Source: Saccharopolyspora gregorii
Lineage (GTDB): Bacteria > Actinomycetota > Actinomycetes > Mycobacteriales > Pseudonocardiaceae
Assembly (NCBI RefSeq): GCF_024734405.1
Contig: NZ_CP059556.1
Span: 4,526,001-4,590,000 of the forward strand
Length of the DNA: 64,000 bases
Direction: 5' to 3'
Part shown: positions 35,192 to 43,115 of the stretch, in pieces
How positions within the stretch are numbered: the stretch's first letter is position 1
How the letters are laid out: every line of letters begins with the position of its first letter
Made by a program: the position numbers and the translations under genes
Notes under the pieces: generated by a model
What the model was told of the DNA's origin: nothing
Databases searched by the model: none
The model's input: only the letters and a program-made list of their open reading frames with translations

Positions 35192-35950
35192 TTGGGTACC
35201 GAGGTTTTCTCCCTCCAGGACAAAGTGGCGCTGGTGACCGGTGCCGGGCAGGGAATCGGTCTGGAGATCGCGAAGGCGCTGCGGTCGGCGGGAGCCCACG
35301 TGGTGATCGGCGAGATCAACCCGGAGACCGGCAAGGCGGCCGCCGAGCAGGTCGAGGGCGATTTCCTCCCGCTCGACGTGACGGACTCGGCCGCGGTGGC
35401 CGACGGGGTGGCCCGGATCGTGGCCGACCACGGTCGCATCGACGTGTCCGTGCACAACGCGGGCATGGTGCGCAACGAGCCCGCCGAGGAGATGAGCGAC
35501 GAGTCCTGGCGTCGCGTCGTCGGGTTGAACCTGGACGGGGTGTTCTACTGCTCCCGCGAGGTCGGCAAGCAGATGCTCGCCCAGGGGGCCGGCTCGATCA
35601 TCAACATCGCCTCGATGTCGGGCATGATCTCGAACCACCCGCAGCCGCAGGTCTCGTACAACGCGTCCAAGGCCGGCGTCATCATGCTGACCAAGTCGCT
35701 CGCCGGTGAATGGGCTCGCCGCGGCGTCCGGGTCAACTCGATCTCGCCGGGCTACACCGGGACCGATCTGCTGCTGGGCGTGCAGAACACCCAGCCGGAG
35801 TGGTTCAACGGCTGGATGGAGCAGACCCCGATGGGCCGCGCCGGTCGTCCGGAGGAGCTGGGCCCGGTCGCGGTGTTCCTCGCGTCCGAGGCCAGCAGCT
35901 TCGTCACCGGCAGCAACGTCGTCGCCGACGGCGGCTTCACCATCTGGTGA
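35192..35950 (+). CDS. Short-chain dehydrogenase/reductase (SDR)
   Basis: A 252-residue classical SDR. Cofactor motif ALVTGAGQGIGLEIAKAL, DVSVHNAGM (variant of NNAG), catalytic Ser in NIASMSGM, and SYNASKAG as YxxxK. A TTG start is used, supported by AAGGTGA five bases upstream; no ATG or GTG in frame fits the family N-terminus. A leader hairpin GTGCA-AGGC-TGCAC (35146-35159) lies before it. It is convergent with the glutaryl-CoA dehydrogenase, so co-function is uncertain. Confidence 0.9.
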   Translation: MGTEVFSLQDKVALVTGAGQGIGLEIAKALRSAGAHVVIGEINPETGKAAAEQVEGDFLPLDVTDSAAVADGVARIVADHGRIDVSVHNAGMVRNEPAEEMSDESWRRVVGLNLDGVFYCSREVGKQMLAQGAGSIINIASMSGMISNHPQPQVSYNASKAGVIMLTKSLAGEWARRGVRVNSISPGYTGTDLLLGVQNTQPEWFNGWMEQTPMGRAGRPEELGPVAVFLASEASSFVTGSNVVADGGFTIW

Positions 35951-35966
35951 GCCGGCCTGGCTGAGC

Positions 35967-36003
35967 CCCGGCCGGTCCTGATCACCCGTCACGACCGGCC
36001 GGG
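35967..36003. terminator. Hairpin terminator between convergent genes
   Basis: CCCGGCCGGTC and GACCGGCCGGG form a perfect 11-bp stem with a 15-base loop between the SDR and glutaryl-CoA dehydrogenase stops. Confidence 0.6.
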
Positions 36004-36009
36004 ACGGCA

Positions 36010-37191
36010 CTACCGGAACGCGTTGCTCCCGGTGAGGGCTTGGCCGATGGTCAGGGCGTGCATCTCGCCGGTTCCCTCGTAGGTGAGCACCGATTCCAGG
36101 TTCGTCATGTGCCGGATCACCGGGTACTCCAGGGAGATCCCGTTGGCACCGAGCACGGTGCGCGCGGAACGGGCGACCTCCAGCGCGCCGCGCACGTTGT
36201 CGAGCTTGCCGAAGCTGACCTGCTGCGGCAGCAGGGTTCCGGCGTCCTTGCGCTTGCCGAGGTGCAGCGCGAGCAGCCGCGCGTTCTGCACCCGCACCGC
36301 CATGTCGGCGAGCTTCTGCTGGGTGAGCTGGAACCCGGCGATGGGCTTGCCGAACTGCTCCCGGCCGCGCGCGTAGTCCAGCGCGGTCTCCAGGCAGTCG
36401 CGAGCCGCGCCGGTGGCGCCCCAGACGATGCCGTAGCGGGCTTCGTTCAGGCAGCTCAACGGCCCGCGCAGGCCCACGGCCCCGGGCAGTGCCGCGGAAT
36501 CCGGCAGGCGCACCTCGTCGAGCACCAGCTCGCTGGTCACCGAGGCGCGCAGCGACAGCTTCTTCTTCAGCTCCGGTGCGGCGAATCCCGGGGTATCGGT
36601 GGGGACGACGAAGCCGCGCACGCCCTCCTCGGTCTGCGCCCACACCACGGCGACGTCGGCGATGCTGCCGTTGGTGATCCACATCTTGCGGCCGTCGAGG
36701 ACCCAGTCCGAACCGTCCCGCCGGGCTCGGGTGGTCATCGACGCCGGGTCCGAACCGTGGTCGGGTTCGGTGAGCCCGAAGCAGCCGATGGCCTCGCCCG
36801 CGGCCATCTTCGGCAGCCACTGCTGCTTGTGCTCCTCGGAGCCCCAGCGCCAGACGCCGTACATCGCGAGCGAGCCCTGCACCGACACCAGCGAGCGCAG
36901 CCCGGAGTCCGCGGCCTCCAGCTCCTCGCACGCCACGCCGTAGTCGACGGCGGAGGCACCCGCGCACCCGTAGCCCTCCAGGTGCATGCCGAGCACGCCG
37001 AGCTTGCCCAGCTCGCGGGCGAGTTCGCGCGCCTGCGGGAACTCGCCGCGTTCGAACCAGTCCGCGACGTGCGGCCGCACCAGGTCCCGGCACAGGGCTC
37101 GCACGCTGTCGCGCAGCGCGAGCTGCTCGGTGGTCAGCTCGGCGTCGATGCCCAGCGGATCGCGGGGATCGAAGTCGGGTTTGGCGCTCAT
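36010..37191 (-). CDS. gcdH: Glutaryl-CoA dehydrogenase
   Basis: A 393-residue FAD acyl-CoA dehydrogenase that oxidises and decarboxylates glutaryl-CoA to crotonyl-CoA in lysine, tryptophan and glutarate breakdown. The subfamily signature is strong: CFGLTEPDHGSDPASM, CLNEARYGIVWGATGAA, VLGANGISLEYPVIRHMTNL and the catalytic Glu in VLTYEGTGEMHAL. The ATG overlaps the CoA-transferase stop (ATGA), so activation and oxidation are made together. The frame is open far upstream inside the transferase, but the ATG matches the family start. Confidence 0.94.
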   Translation of the reverse strand: MSAKPDFDPRDPLGIDAELTTEQLALRDSVRALCRDLVRPHVADWFERGEFPQARELARELGKLGVLGMHLEGYGCAGASAVDYGVACEELEAADSGLRSLVSVQGSLAMYGVWRWGSEEHKQQWLPKMAAGEAIGCFGLTEPDHGSDPASMTTRARRDGSDWVLDGRKMWITNGSIADVAVVWAQTEEGVRGFVVPTDTPGFAAPELKKKLSLRASVTSELVLDEVRLPDSAALPGAVGLRGPLSCLNEARYGIVWGATGAARDCLETALDYARGREQFGKPIAGFQLTQQKLADMAVRVQNARLLALHLGKRKDAGTLLPQQVSFGKLDNVRGALEVARSARTVLGANGISLEYPVIRHMTNLESVLTYEGTGEMHALTIGQALTGSNAFR

Positions 37192-38381
37192 CGGTGGCCT
37201 CCTCGGGCTGGGTCGTCGGACAGCGGTGGCAGCGGGCTCGGGTCCGCGGCGAGCCAACCGCGCACCTCGTCGGTGTGCTCGCCGAGCTGCGGCGGGGCGA
37301 GCGGGTCGGCGACGTCGAGGTCGGAGAACTCGATCGGCATCCGGGCCTGGGCCACGCCCCCGTCGCCGGGGTCGACCACCGGCCGCAGGCCGAGCGATTC
37401 GGCGTAGTGCACCGCGTGCGAGAGGTCGTTGACCTGGCCGCAGGCGATGCCGGCCCGGTGCAGCCGGTCCTGCCAGTCGCCGGCCCGCCGGGCGCCGAGC
37501 ACGTTCTCCAGGCGCCGCACCAGTTCCGCCCGGTTCGCGACGCGTTCGGCGTTCGCGGCGAACCTCGGGTCGTCGGCCATCCCGATCAGGCCGAGCGCCT
37601 CGGTGAACCGGCGGAACTGCGCGTCGTTGCCGACGGCCACGGCGAGCAGCCCGTCCTCGCAGCGCAGCGTCTCGTAGGGGGCGATGCTGGGGTGCCGGTT
37701 GCCCATCCGCTCGGGCGCGATGCCGGTGGTGAGCAGGCCGCTCATCTGGTTGACCAGGGCGGCGAGCAGGCTGGAGAGCAGGTTGACCTCGACGTGCTGC
37801 CCCAGCCCGGTGGCGTCCCGCTGCCGCAGCGCGGCGAGGATGCCGAGCGCGAGGTCCTTGCCGGTGAGCACGTCGACGACGGCGACCCCGACCTTGGTCG
37901 GCGGCCCGTCCGGTGCGCCGGTGATGCTCATCAGCCCGCCGACGGCCTGCACCACGAAGTCGTAGCCGGGCAGGTCGGCGCCGGGCCCGCTGCCGAAGCC
38001 GGAGACGGAGGCGTAGATCAGCGCGGGGTTGAGCTCGCGCGCGCCGTCGGGGTCGAGCCCGCAGCGCGCCAGCACGCCGGGCCGGAAGTTCTCCACCAGC
38101 ACGTCGGCGCGCCGCACGAGCTCCCGGGCCGCGTCCCGGTCCTGCTCGTCGTCGAAGTCGAGCACCACGCTGCGCTTGCTGCGGTTGACCGATTCGAAGT
38201 AGGCGGAGCCGCGGTCTGTCCACGGTGGACCCCAGCCGCGGGTGTCGTCGCCGGTGCCGGGCCGTTCCACCTTGATCACGGTGGCGCCGAGGTCGGCCAG
38301 CGACATCGTCGCGTACGGACCGGCCAGCACCCGGCTGAAGTCCGCCACCACGATGCCGTCCAGCGGCAGTGCCCGCCCCAT
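37188..38381 (-). CDS. CaiB/BaiF CoA-transferase, glutarate (SUGCT-like)
   Basis: A 397-residue class III CoA-transferase. Catalytic Asp D170 lies in KVGVAVVDVLTGKDLALG. The segment GNRHPSIAPYETLRCEDG followed by VAVGNDAQFRRFTEALG resembles mammalian succinyl-CoA:glutarate CoA-transferase, and coupling to GcdH supports formation of glutaryl-CoA as its role. It is clearly diverged from the two copies in the 14-21 kb locus. It is the first gene after a divergent promoter shared with the FCD regulator. Confidence 0.9.
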   Translation of the reverse strand: MGRALPLDGIVVADFSRVLAGPYATMSLADLGATVIKVERPGTGDDTRGWGPPWTDRGSAYFESVNRSKRSVVLDFDDEQDRDAARELVRRADVLVENFRPGVLARCGLDPDGARELNPALIYASVSGFGSGPGADLPGYDFVVQAVGGLMSITGAPDGPPTKVGVAVVDVLTGKDLALGILAALRQRDATGLGQHVEVNLLSSLLAALVNQMSGLLTTGIAPERMGNRHPSIAPYETLRCEDGLLAVAVGNDAQFRRFTEALGLIGMADDPRFAANAERVANRAELVRRLENVLGARRAGDWQDRLHRAGIACGQVNDLSHAVHYAESLGLRPVVDPGDGGVAQARMPIEFSDLDVADPLAPPQLGEHTDEVRGWLAADPSPLPPLSDDPARGGHR

Positions 38382-38547
38382 CACCGACCCACCCTTCCGG
38401 TTCCAGGCCCGTTCGGACCGGGGAAATCCGCGCAGCGATCCGGAAATCTCCGCACGACGGCCCCGGCCGGGCCCGTCCCGCGGTCCGCGCGGAACACCGG
38501 AGTCCGGCACCTGGGACGCGCGGCGAGCCGCCTTGCGCTCTTCCCGG

Positions 38548-38559
38548 ATTGGATCCAAT
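38548..38559. promoter_or_regulatory. Palindromic operator ATTGGATCCAAT for the FCD regulator
   Basis: A perfect 12-bp palindrome in the divergent region between the glutarate operon and the GntR/FCD gene, overlapping a TATACAGT -10-like stretch (38559-38566). FCD-type GntR proteins commonly bind short TTGGATCCAA-like sites, so this is the likely control site for both directions. Confidence 0.7.
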
Positions 38560-38664
38560 ATACAGTGATCGGATGCCGGGTCAACACGGTTCGCGCCTCT
38601 CGAACGAGTGATCGCGTGCCCGGCGCCAGGGGACCATCCGCGCACGAGCGACCGGCGGGAGCCG

Positions 38665-39372
38665 ATGCCAGCAGACCCGAACCCGCGACCGCCGACGCCG
38701 CCCGACCTGCGCTGGCACGACCTGGGCGGGAACGACCGGCCACCGACCACGCAGGCGTTCGTGCTGGACGCGCTGCGCCGGGCCATCACCACCGGCTCGC
38801 TGGCCCCGGGCAGACCGATCCGGCAGGACTCGATCGCCCACGAGCTGGGCGTCAGCCGCGTCCCGCTGCGGGAGGCGTTGAAGACGTTGGAGGCGGAAGG
38901 CCAGGTGGTCTACCGGCCGCACCGGGGCTACGCGGTCGCCGAGCTGTCGCTGGACGACCTGCTGGAGGTGTACCGGCTGCGCGCGCTGCTGGAATCGGAG
39001 GCCGCGGGGGTCGCGGCCGGCCGCTTCGCGGAGGCGGACCTGCAGCGGATCGAGGAGGCGGCGCGGGACGTGGAACGCGCGGCCGAGGCGGGCGACCTGG
39101 TCGGCATGATCACGGCGAACCGGCGGTTCCACTTCGCGCTGCTGGAACCGTGCGGGCTGCCGCGGCTGCTGCGGATCGTGCGCACGCTGTGGGACGCGAC
39201 GGACGCCTACCGGGCGGTCTACTACAACGAAGGCGCGAACCGGGAGCGGGTCCGCGCCGAGCACGAAGCGATCGTGCGCGCGGCCACCGCGGGCGACGCC
39301 GAACGCCTGGTGGCCCTGCTCGACGCCCACCGCGACCACGCCGTCGCAGCACTCCGCAACACCATCGACTGA
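38665..39372 (+). CDS. GntR family regulator, FadR/FCD type
   Basis: A 235-residue regulator with an N-terminal winged helix (QAFVLDALRRAITTGSL, RQDSIAHELGVSRVPLREAL) and a helical FCD effector domain (LEVYRLRALLESEAAG through EHEAIVRAATAGDAERLVAL, with metal-binding His/Asp positions such as HFALLE). FCD domains bind carboxylic acids, often with a metal. It is divergent from the glutarate operon and most likely represses it until glutarate or a related acid appears. Start ATG follows a GCGGGAG stretch. Confidence 0.92.
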   Translation: MPADPNPRPPTPPDLRWHDLGGNDRPPTTQAFVLDALRRAITTGSLAPGRPIRQDSIAHELGVSRVPLREALKTLEAEGQVVYRPHRGYAVAELSLDDLLEVYRLRALLESEAAGVAAGRFAEADLQRIEEAARDVERAAEAGDLVGMITANRRFHFALLEPCGLPRLLRIVRTLWDATDAYRAVYYNEGANRERVRAEHEAIVRAATAGDAERLVALLDAHRDHAVAALRNTID

Positions 39373-39400
39373 CCGGCGAGAGCCCGAAACCCGGCTCTGC

Positions 39401-39555
39401 CTTGTCAGCGCGAAGCGCTGAGCAGCGACCACGCACGCAACGGCACCACCCGCGGGTTCTCAGCGGGATTCTCGCGAGGACGGCTTTTCCTCCTGTGGCG
39501 GAGCCACCGGTGAAAAAGATCCCGCAGTGAGAATCCCGCTGAGGTTCCGCCACCC
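39401..39555. repeat. Structured intergenic element, copy B
   Basis: Second copy. Hairpin 1 is TCAGCGC-GAA-GCGCTGA (39405-39421), a perfect 7-bp stem. Main arms are 39460-39475 and 39527-39542; the variable part is GGGATTCT paired with AGAATCCC, with a single G-U pair elsewhere. The inner stem (39484-39499 with 39503-39518) has the same GGA loop. Flanks CCACCCGCGGGTTCTCAGC and GCTGAGGTTCCGCCACCC match the other copies. It sits between convergent genes, after the FCD regulator. Confidence 0.9.
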
Positions 39556-39579
39556 CACCCCCTGGGCAGCGGCGACCGC

Positions 39580-40446
39580 TCAGGACGAGTACTCGTAAAA
39601 CCCGCGGCCGGACTTCTTGCCGTAGTGGCCCGCGTCCACCATCCGCTGCAGCAGCGGCGGCGCGGCGTACAGCTGCTCCTTGTACTCGCCGTACATCGAG
39701 TCGGCGATCGCCTTGAGCGTGTCGAGGCCGACCAGGTCGGCCAGCGCCAGCGGCCCCATCGGGTGGGCGCAGCCCAGCACCATGCCGTTGTCGATGTCCT
39801 CGGCCGCGGCCACGCCGCTCTCGAACATCCGGACCGCGGAGAGCAGGTAGGGCACCAGCAGCGCGTTCACCACGAACCCGGAGCGGTCCTGGGCGCGGAT
39901 GGTCTGCTTGCCGAGCCCGTCGGTGGCGAACTCGGCGGCGCGGCGCACGGTCTCCTCGGAGGTCACCAGGGAGGGCACCAGCTCGACGAGCTTGAGCACC
40001 GGCACCGGGTTGAAGAAGTGCACCCCGATGACCTGCGCGGGCCGCGAGGTGGCGGCGGCGAGCTTGGCGATCGGGATGGAGGAGGTGTTGGAGGCGAGGA
40101 TCGCGTCCGGGTCGGTGAGCACCCGGTCGAGTTCGGCGAACACCCCGGTCTTGAGCTGCTCGTTCTCCGCGATGGCCTCGATGACCAGCTGGCGGTCGGC
40201 GAGCTCGGCGAGCTCGGTGGTGAACCGGAGGCGCCCGAGTGCGGCGTCCCGGTCGGCTTCGGCGAGCTTGCCGCGGCCGACGGCGCGGTCCAGGGACTTG
40301 GTGATGCGGGCCCGGCCCGCTTCGGCGGCCTGCTCGCTGACCTCCGAGACGACGACGTCCAGCCCGCTGCGGGCGCTGACCTCGGCGATGCCCGCCCCCA
40401 TGAGCCCGGAGCCCACCACGCCTACGCGTTCGATTCCCGTCACCAC
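39580..40446 (-). CDS. 3-hydroxybutyryl-CoA dehydrogenase (FadB2/PaaH type)
   Basis: A 288-residue NAD-dependent 3-hydroxyacyl-CoA dehydrogenase. Rossmann motif RVGVVGSGLMGAGIAEVSA, the substrate motif GVHFFNPVPVLKLVELVPS with catalytic His, and GCAHPMGPLALADLVGLD. It turns 3-hydroxybutyryl-CoA into acetoacetyl-CoA, two steps after GcdH; the intervening enoyl-CoA hydratase is not in this window. Two GTG codons in tandem begin the gene. Confidence 0.94.
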   Translation of the reverse strand: MVTGIERVGVVGSGLMGAGIAEVSARSGLDVVVSEVSEQAAEAGRARITKSLDRAVGRGKLAEADRDAALGRLRFTTELAELADRQLVIEAIAENEQLKTGVFAELDRVLTDPDAILASNTSSIPIAKLAAATSRPAQVIGVHFFNPVPVLKLVELVPSLVTSEETVRRAAEFATDGLGKQTIRAQDRSGFVVNALLVPYLLSAVRMFESGVAAAEDIDNGMVLGCAHPMGPLALADLVGLDTLKAIADSMYGEYKEQLYAAPPLLQRMVDAGHYGKKSGRGFYEYSS

Positions 40447-40664
40447 ACCGATCCTTCCGTCCGACTTCGTCGTCGGGTCGCGCTCGACCGACGCGGCGAT
40501 GATGCCAAAGCGGGCGGTTACCTACGGGTACAAGGTGCTGTAGGACACGGCGGGAGCGATCGGCGGACCGGTCGTGCTCGACGCGGGTCCCGCCGGGAGG
40601 CGCGTGGCTCGCCGACGCGGGACCGGCTCGAAGAAGTCGGGCCGCAGTTCCCGGCCCGACTCCT

Positions 40665-40720
40665 CCACTCCCCGAAGCCCCCCACTCCCCGAAAGCCCCC
40701 CGACTCGCACCCCGACCCCC
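40665..40720 (-). repeat. C-rich tandem repeat, predicted G-quadruplex on the minus strand
   Basis: CCACTCCCCGAAGCCCC (40665-40681) is followed directly by CCACTCCCCGAAAGCCCC (40682-40699), then CCCC and CCCCC runs. The minus strand thus has six runs of four or more G with loops of 2-8 bases, the classic quadruplex pattern, about 120-180 bases upstream of the HTH gene. Confidence 0.6.
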
Positions 40721-40829
40721 AGGGTTCCGTCATCGTATATCAACAGCGGTGGACAGATCCACTCCCATCGACCACCGGTGTGGACGAGATCGTCATGACA
40801 TCGGCGGTGTCGCGGAGATCGCGACCCCT

Positions 40830-40841
40830 TACAGTCGAGAC
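40830..40841 (+). promoter_or_regulatory. -10 element for a leaderless HTH regulator transcript
   Basis: TACAGT (40830-40835) lies six bases before the GTG start, with no Shine-Dalgarno. This spacing is typical of leaderless actinomycete promoters. No good -35 is visible, so an activator may be needed. Confidence 0.5.
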
Positions 40842-41345
40842 GTGCCCCACCCATCCGACTCCGCCGGCACCGGCGCCACCGACCTCCCCGAGGACCAGGT
40901 CTCGGGGAGCTCCATCAGCGTGCACGTGTTCGCCGAGCGGCTGACCGAACTGCTGGCGGCGCAGCCCGACCCGGAGACCGGGAAGCCCTACGGCAGCGAG
41001 CGGATGGCGGGGTTGCTGACCGCGCGCGGCGTGCGGATGTCCGGCACGCACATGTGGCACCTGCGCACCGGCCGCGCGGTCCCGCGGCTCACCGAGGTGG
41101 TCGCGTTCGCCGAGTTCTTCGGCGTGGGCCTGGACTTCTTCGACCCGGCGATCGCACCGGAGCTGCTGGCGCAGTGGCGGCTGGCCGGGCAGCTGCGCAG
41201 CCACGGCGTCGAGGAGGTCGCGCTGCGCCAGCTCACCGACCAGTTCCCGGAGCAGGACCGGCAGCACGTGGCGGACGCGATCCTCGGGGTGCTGCACGGT
41301 TTCAAGGCGCTGCGCGCCGCGGACCAGCAGCCGGAGCAGCGGTGA
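40842..41345 (+). CDS. HTH (XRE-like) regulator of an ImmA-type system
   Basis: A 167-residue protein. After a disordered Ser/Asp-rich start, residues about 30-85 form an HTH domain (ERMAGLLTARGVRMSGTHMW then HLRTGRAVPRLTEV) of the kind found beside ImmA/IrrE peptidases in actinomycetes; the rest is helical (ALRQLTDQFPEQDRQHVADA). In ImmR/ImmA pairs the peptidase cleaves or relieves the repressor, so it is probably the target of the next gene's product. The GTGA overlap with that gene shows coupling. Confidence 0.85.
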   Translation: MPHPSDSAGTGATDLPEDQVSGSSISVHVFAERLTELLAAQPDPETGKPYGSERMAGLLTARGVRMSGTHMWHLRTGRAVPRLTEVVAFAEFFGVGLDFFDPAIAPELLAQWRLAGQLRSHGVEEVALRQLTDQFPEQDRQHVADAILGVLHGFKALRAADQQPEQR

Positions 41346-41890
41346 GGCTGCTGGTGTGGGACGGGGGCCCGGACCGGAGTTCGCGCTGGTTGCTGCGGCG
41401 GCGCAGCGGGAAGCGGCTGGACGCGCTCGGCCTGCCGCGCCGGTTCACCGCCCAGCAGCTGCTGGAACGGGCGCGGGAGCACCTGGGCCGGGACATCTAC
41501 TTCGCGGCCGTGGAGCTGCCACCGCGCGCACCGAGCGGGCTGGCACTGCTGCCGGAGGGCTGCGTGATCATCATCGCGGACGCGCGCACCACCCGCTGGC
41601 ACCGCTGGCACATTTGGTTGCATGAGCTGATGCACCTGCTGTGGGGCCACGTGGGCCGCCCGCTGTCGGATCCGGCGCCGGCGCTGCGCTCCCTGTTCGG
41701 CGAGCTGCCGCCGGAGGTGCTGGACCGGGTGCTGACCCGCACCGGCTGCTCGGCGCAGGAGGAGGCCGCGGCGGAGATGATGGCGTCGGTGGCGATGCGC
41801 CGGATCAGCTCGTGGGAATCGCCGCAGGCGCAGCAGGTTCCCGACGAGGCGCGGGAGATCCTGCGCCGCTTCCAGTCGACCCTCGGGTGA
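41342..41890 (+). CDS. ImmA/IrrE family zinc metallopeptidase
   Basis: A 182-residue peptidase. The gluzincin motif is HIWLHELMHLLWGH with H94, E95 and H98; the third ligand is in SAQEEAAAEMMAS (E140/E141). Homologues such as ImmA and IrrE cleave a partner HTH repressor in response to a signal, which here would be the product of the overlapping upstream gene. Basic N-terminus (SSRWLLRRRSGKR) could contact DNA or the partner. The next gene starts four bases after its stop. Confidence 0.88.
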   Translation: MRLLVWDGGPDRSSRWLLRRRSGKRLDALGLPRRFTAQQLLERAREHLGRDIYFAAVELPPRAPSGLALLPEGCVIIIADARTTRWHRWHIWLHELMHLLWGHVGRPLSDPAPALRSLFGELPPEVLDRVLTRTGCSAQEEAAAEMMASVAMRRISSWESPQAQQVPDEAREILRRFQSTLG

Positions 41891-41894
41891 TCGG

Positions 41895-43115
41895 GTGTTC
41901 GCCGTCCTCTACCCGCTGGCGCTGCTGCTGCAGTTGAGCGCGTTCGCGTGGAAGCTGCGCGATTTCCTGCGCGATCCGCGGGATCCGCGGCTGGGTGCGA
42001 TCACGCTGGCGCTGCTGTTCGTGGCGTGCGGGTTCAACTTCGCGATCCCCGGGGTGTACCTGGCGGTCGGCGCGGCGTCGGGGGTGCCGAACCTGTCGAC
42101 GCTGGCGGTGTACTCCTCGATCGTGCTATGCACCGCCTCGTTGCAGGTGTGCTCGGTGAACCTGGCGCGGCCGCGGGAGGAGGCGCAGCCCGCGGGCCGG
42201 GTGCTGGTGCTCGGCACGGCGGCGGCGCTGCTGGTGATGGCGGGGGCGTTCGCGCTGGCGCCGGTGCACGACGAGCCGCACGTGCTGGACTTCGACGCGC
42301 ACTACTCGGGCGTGCCCGCCGTGGTGCTGTTCCTGGCGGTGTACCTGGGCGCGTACTCGCTGGGGCTGGTGCGCAGCGCGCTGATCTGCCTGCGGATCCG
42401 GCCGCACGCGCGGGAGCGGTGGCTGCGGTGGGGCGTGTCGCTGGTGCCGGTGGGCGTGGTGTTCGGCCTGGGCTACTCGGTGCTGAAGGTGGTCGCGGTG
42501 GCGGCGACCTGGCTCGGCGCGGACCTGGACGTGGTGAGCACGGTGGTGGCGCCGTTGAGCGCGACGGCCGGGGCGAGCGTGATGGCGGTGGGGTACGTGC
42601 TGCCGTCGGTGCCGCGGCTGCTGCGGCGGTGGCGGGCGCGCCGCTACCTGCGTCCGCTGCTGAAGGCGCTGCGGCCGCTGGATCCGGAGCTGGTGCGCAA
42701 CACGCGGCTGGAGTCGGCGGAGTACCGCTGGCTGATCGCCACCGACGACCTGCTGCGCGAGCTGCGGCCCTACCTGGACCCGGCGGTGGTGCCGGTGGCC
42801 GAGCGGCACGCGGACCGCGCGGACCTCACCGGGGAGCAGCGGGCGGCGACGGTCGAGGCGGCCCGGATCGCGGCCGGGTTGCGCGCGCACGCGGCCGGGC
42901 GGCGCCCCGGGTCGGGCAGCGACATGATCCGCGAGGAGTCCGGGATGGACGGTTCGGCGGCGGCGGTGTGGCGGTTCCCGGAGCAGGACCCGCACCGCGA
43001 CTTGGCGGAGGAGTTGCACTGGTCGTGCCTGATCGGCAAGGCGTTCCAGGAACCGCACCCGGTGGTGCGGGAGGTGCTGGCGGAGCTGGACGAGGACCGG
43101 AGCCCGGCGCCGTGA
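41895..43115 (+). CDS. Seven-helix membrane protein, MAB_1171c-type
   Basis: A 406-residue protein with seven clear membrane helices in residues about 1-245 (first FAVLYPLALLLQLSAFAW, sixth VPVGVVFGLGYSVLKVVAV, seventh SATAGASVMAVGYVLPSV) and a soluble tail of about 160 residues. Such proteins accompany XRE/ImmA pairs in actinomycetes and are labelled putative transporters; the function is not established. The layout, 7 TM plus cytoplasmic tail next to an HTH-protease pair, would also suit a sensor. GTGA overlap with the P450 gene. Confidence 0.82.
   Translation: MFAVLYPLALLLQLSAFAWKLRDFLRDPRDPRLGAITLALLFVACGFNFAIPGVYLAVGAASGVPNLSTLAVYSSIVLCTASLQVCSVNLARPREEAQPAGRVLVLGTAAALLVMAGAFALAPVHDEPHVLDFDAHYSGVPAVVLFLAVYLGAYSLGLVRSALICLRIRPHARERWLRWGVSLVPVGVVFGLGYSVLKVVAVAATWLGADLDVVSTVVAPLSATAGASVMAVGYVLPSVPRLLRRWRARRYLRPLLKALRPLDPELVRNTRLESAEYRWLIATDDLLRELRPYLDPAVVPVAERHADRADLTGEQRAATVEAARIAAGLRAHAAGRRPGSGSDMIREESGMDGSAAAVWRFPEQDPHRDLAEELHWSCLIGKAFQEPHPVVREVLAELDEDRSPAP

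Larger units (their letters stand above)
40447..40841. other. Divergent intergenic region of about 390 bases
   Basis: Between the dehydrogenase and the HTH regulator. It contains a C-rich tandem repeat (40665-40720) and a -10-like element directly before the regulator. The stretch TCATCGTATATCAACAG (40728-40744) is AT-rich for this genome and may include a further promoter or site. No credible ORF seen. Confidence 0.6.

Noticed and set aside
36010-38223. Apparent 737-residue fusion of an Arg-rich domain with glutaryl-CoA dehydrogenase
   Set aside because: The extension lies out of frame within the CoA-transferase gene; an ATGA overlap gives normal starts.
37188-38381. Loss of the catalytic Asp in the glutarate CoA-transferase because it has LLSSLLAAL where the other two copies have L-D-A/S
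   Set aside because: Comparison with formyl-CoA transferase puts Asp169 in the earlier GVAVVD element, which is intact (D170).
40665-40699. Tandem repeat considered as a CRISPR fragment
   Set aside because: Two directly abutting units without spacers and no cas genes.
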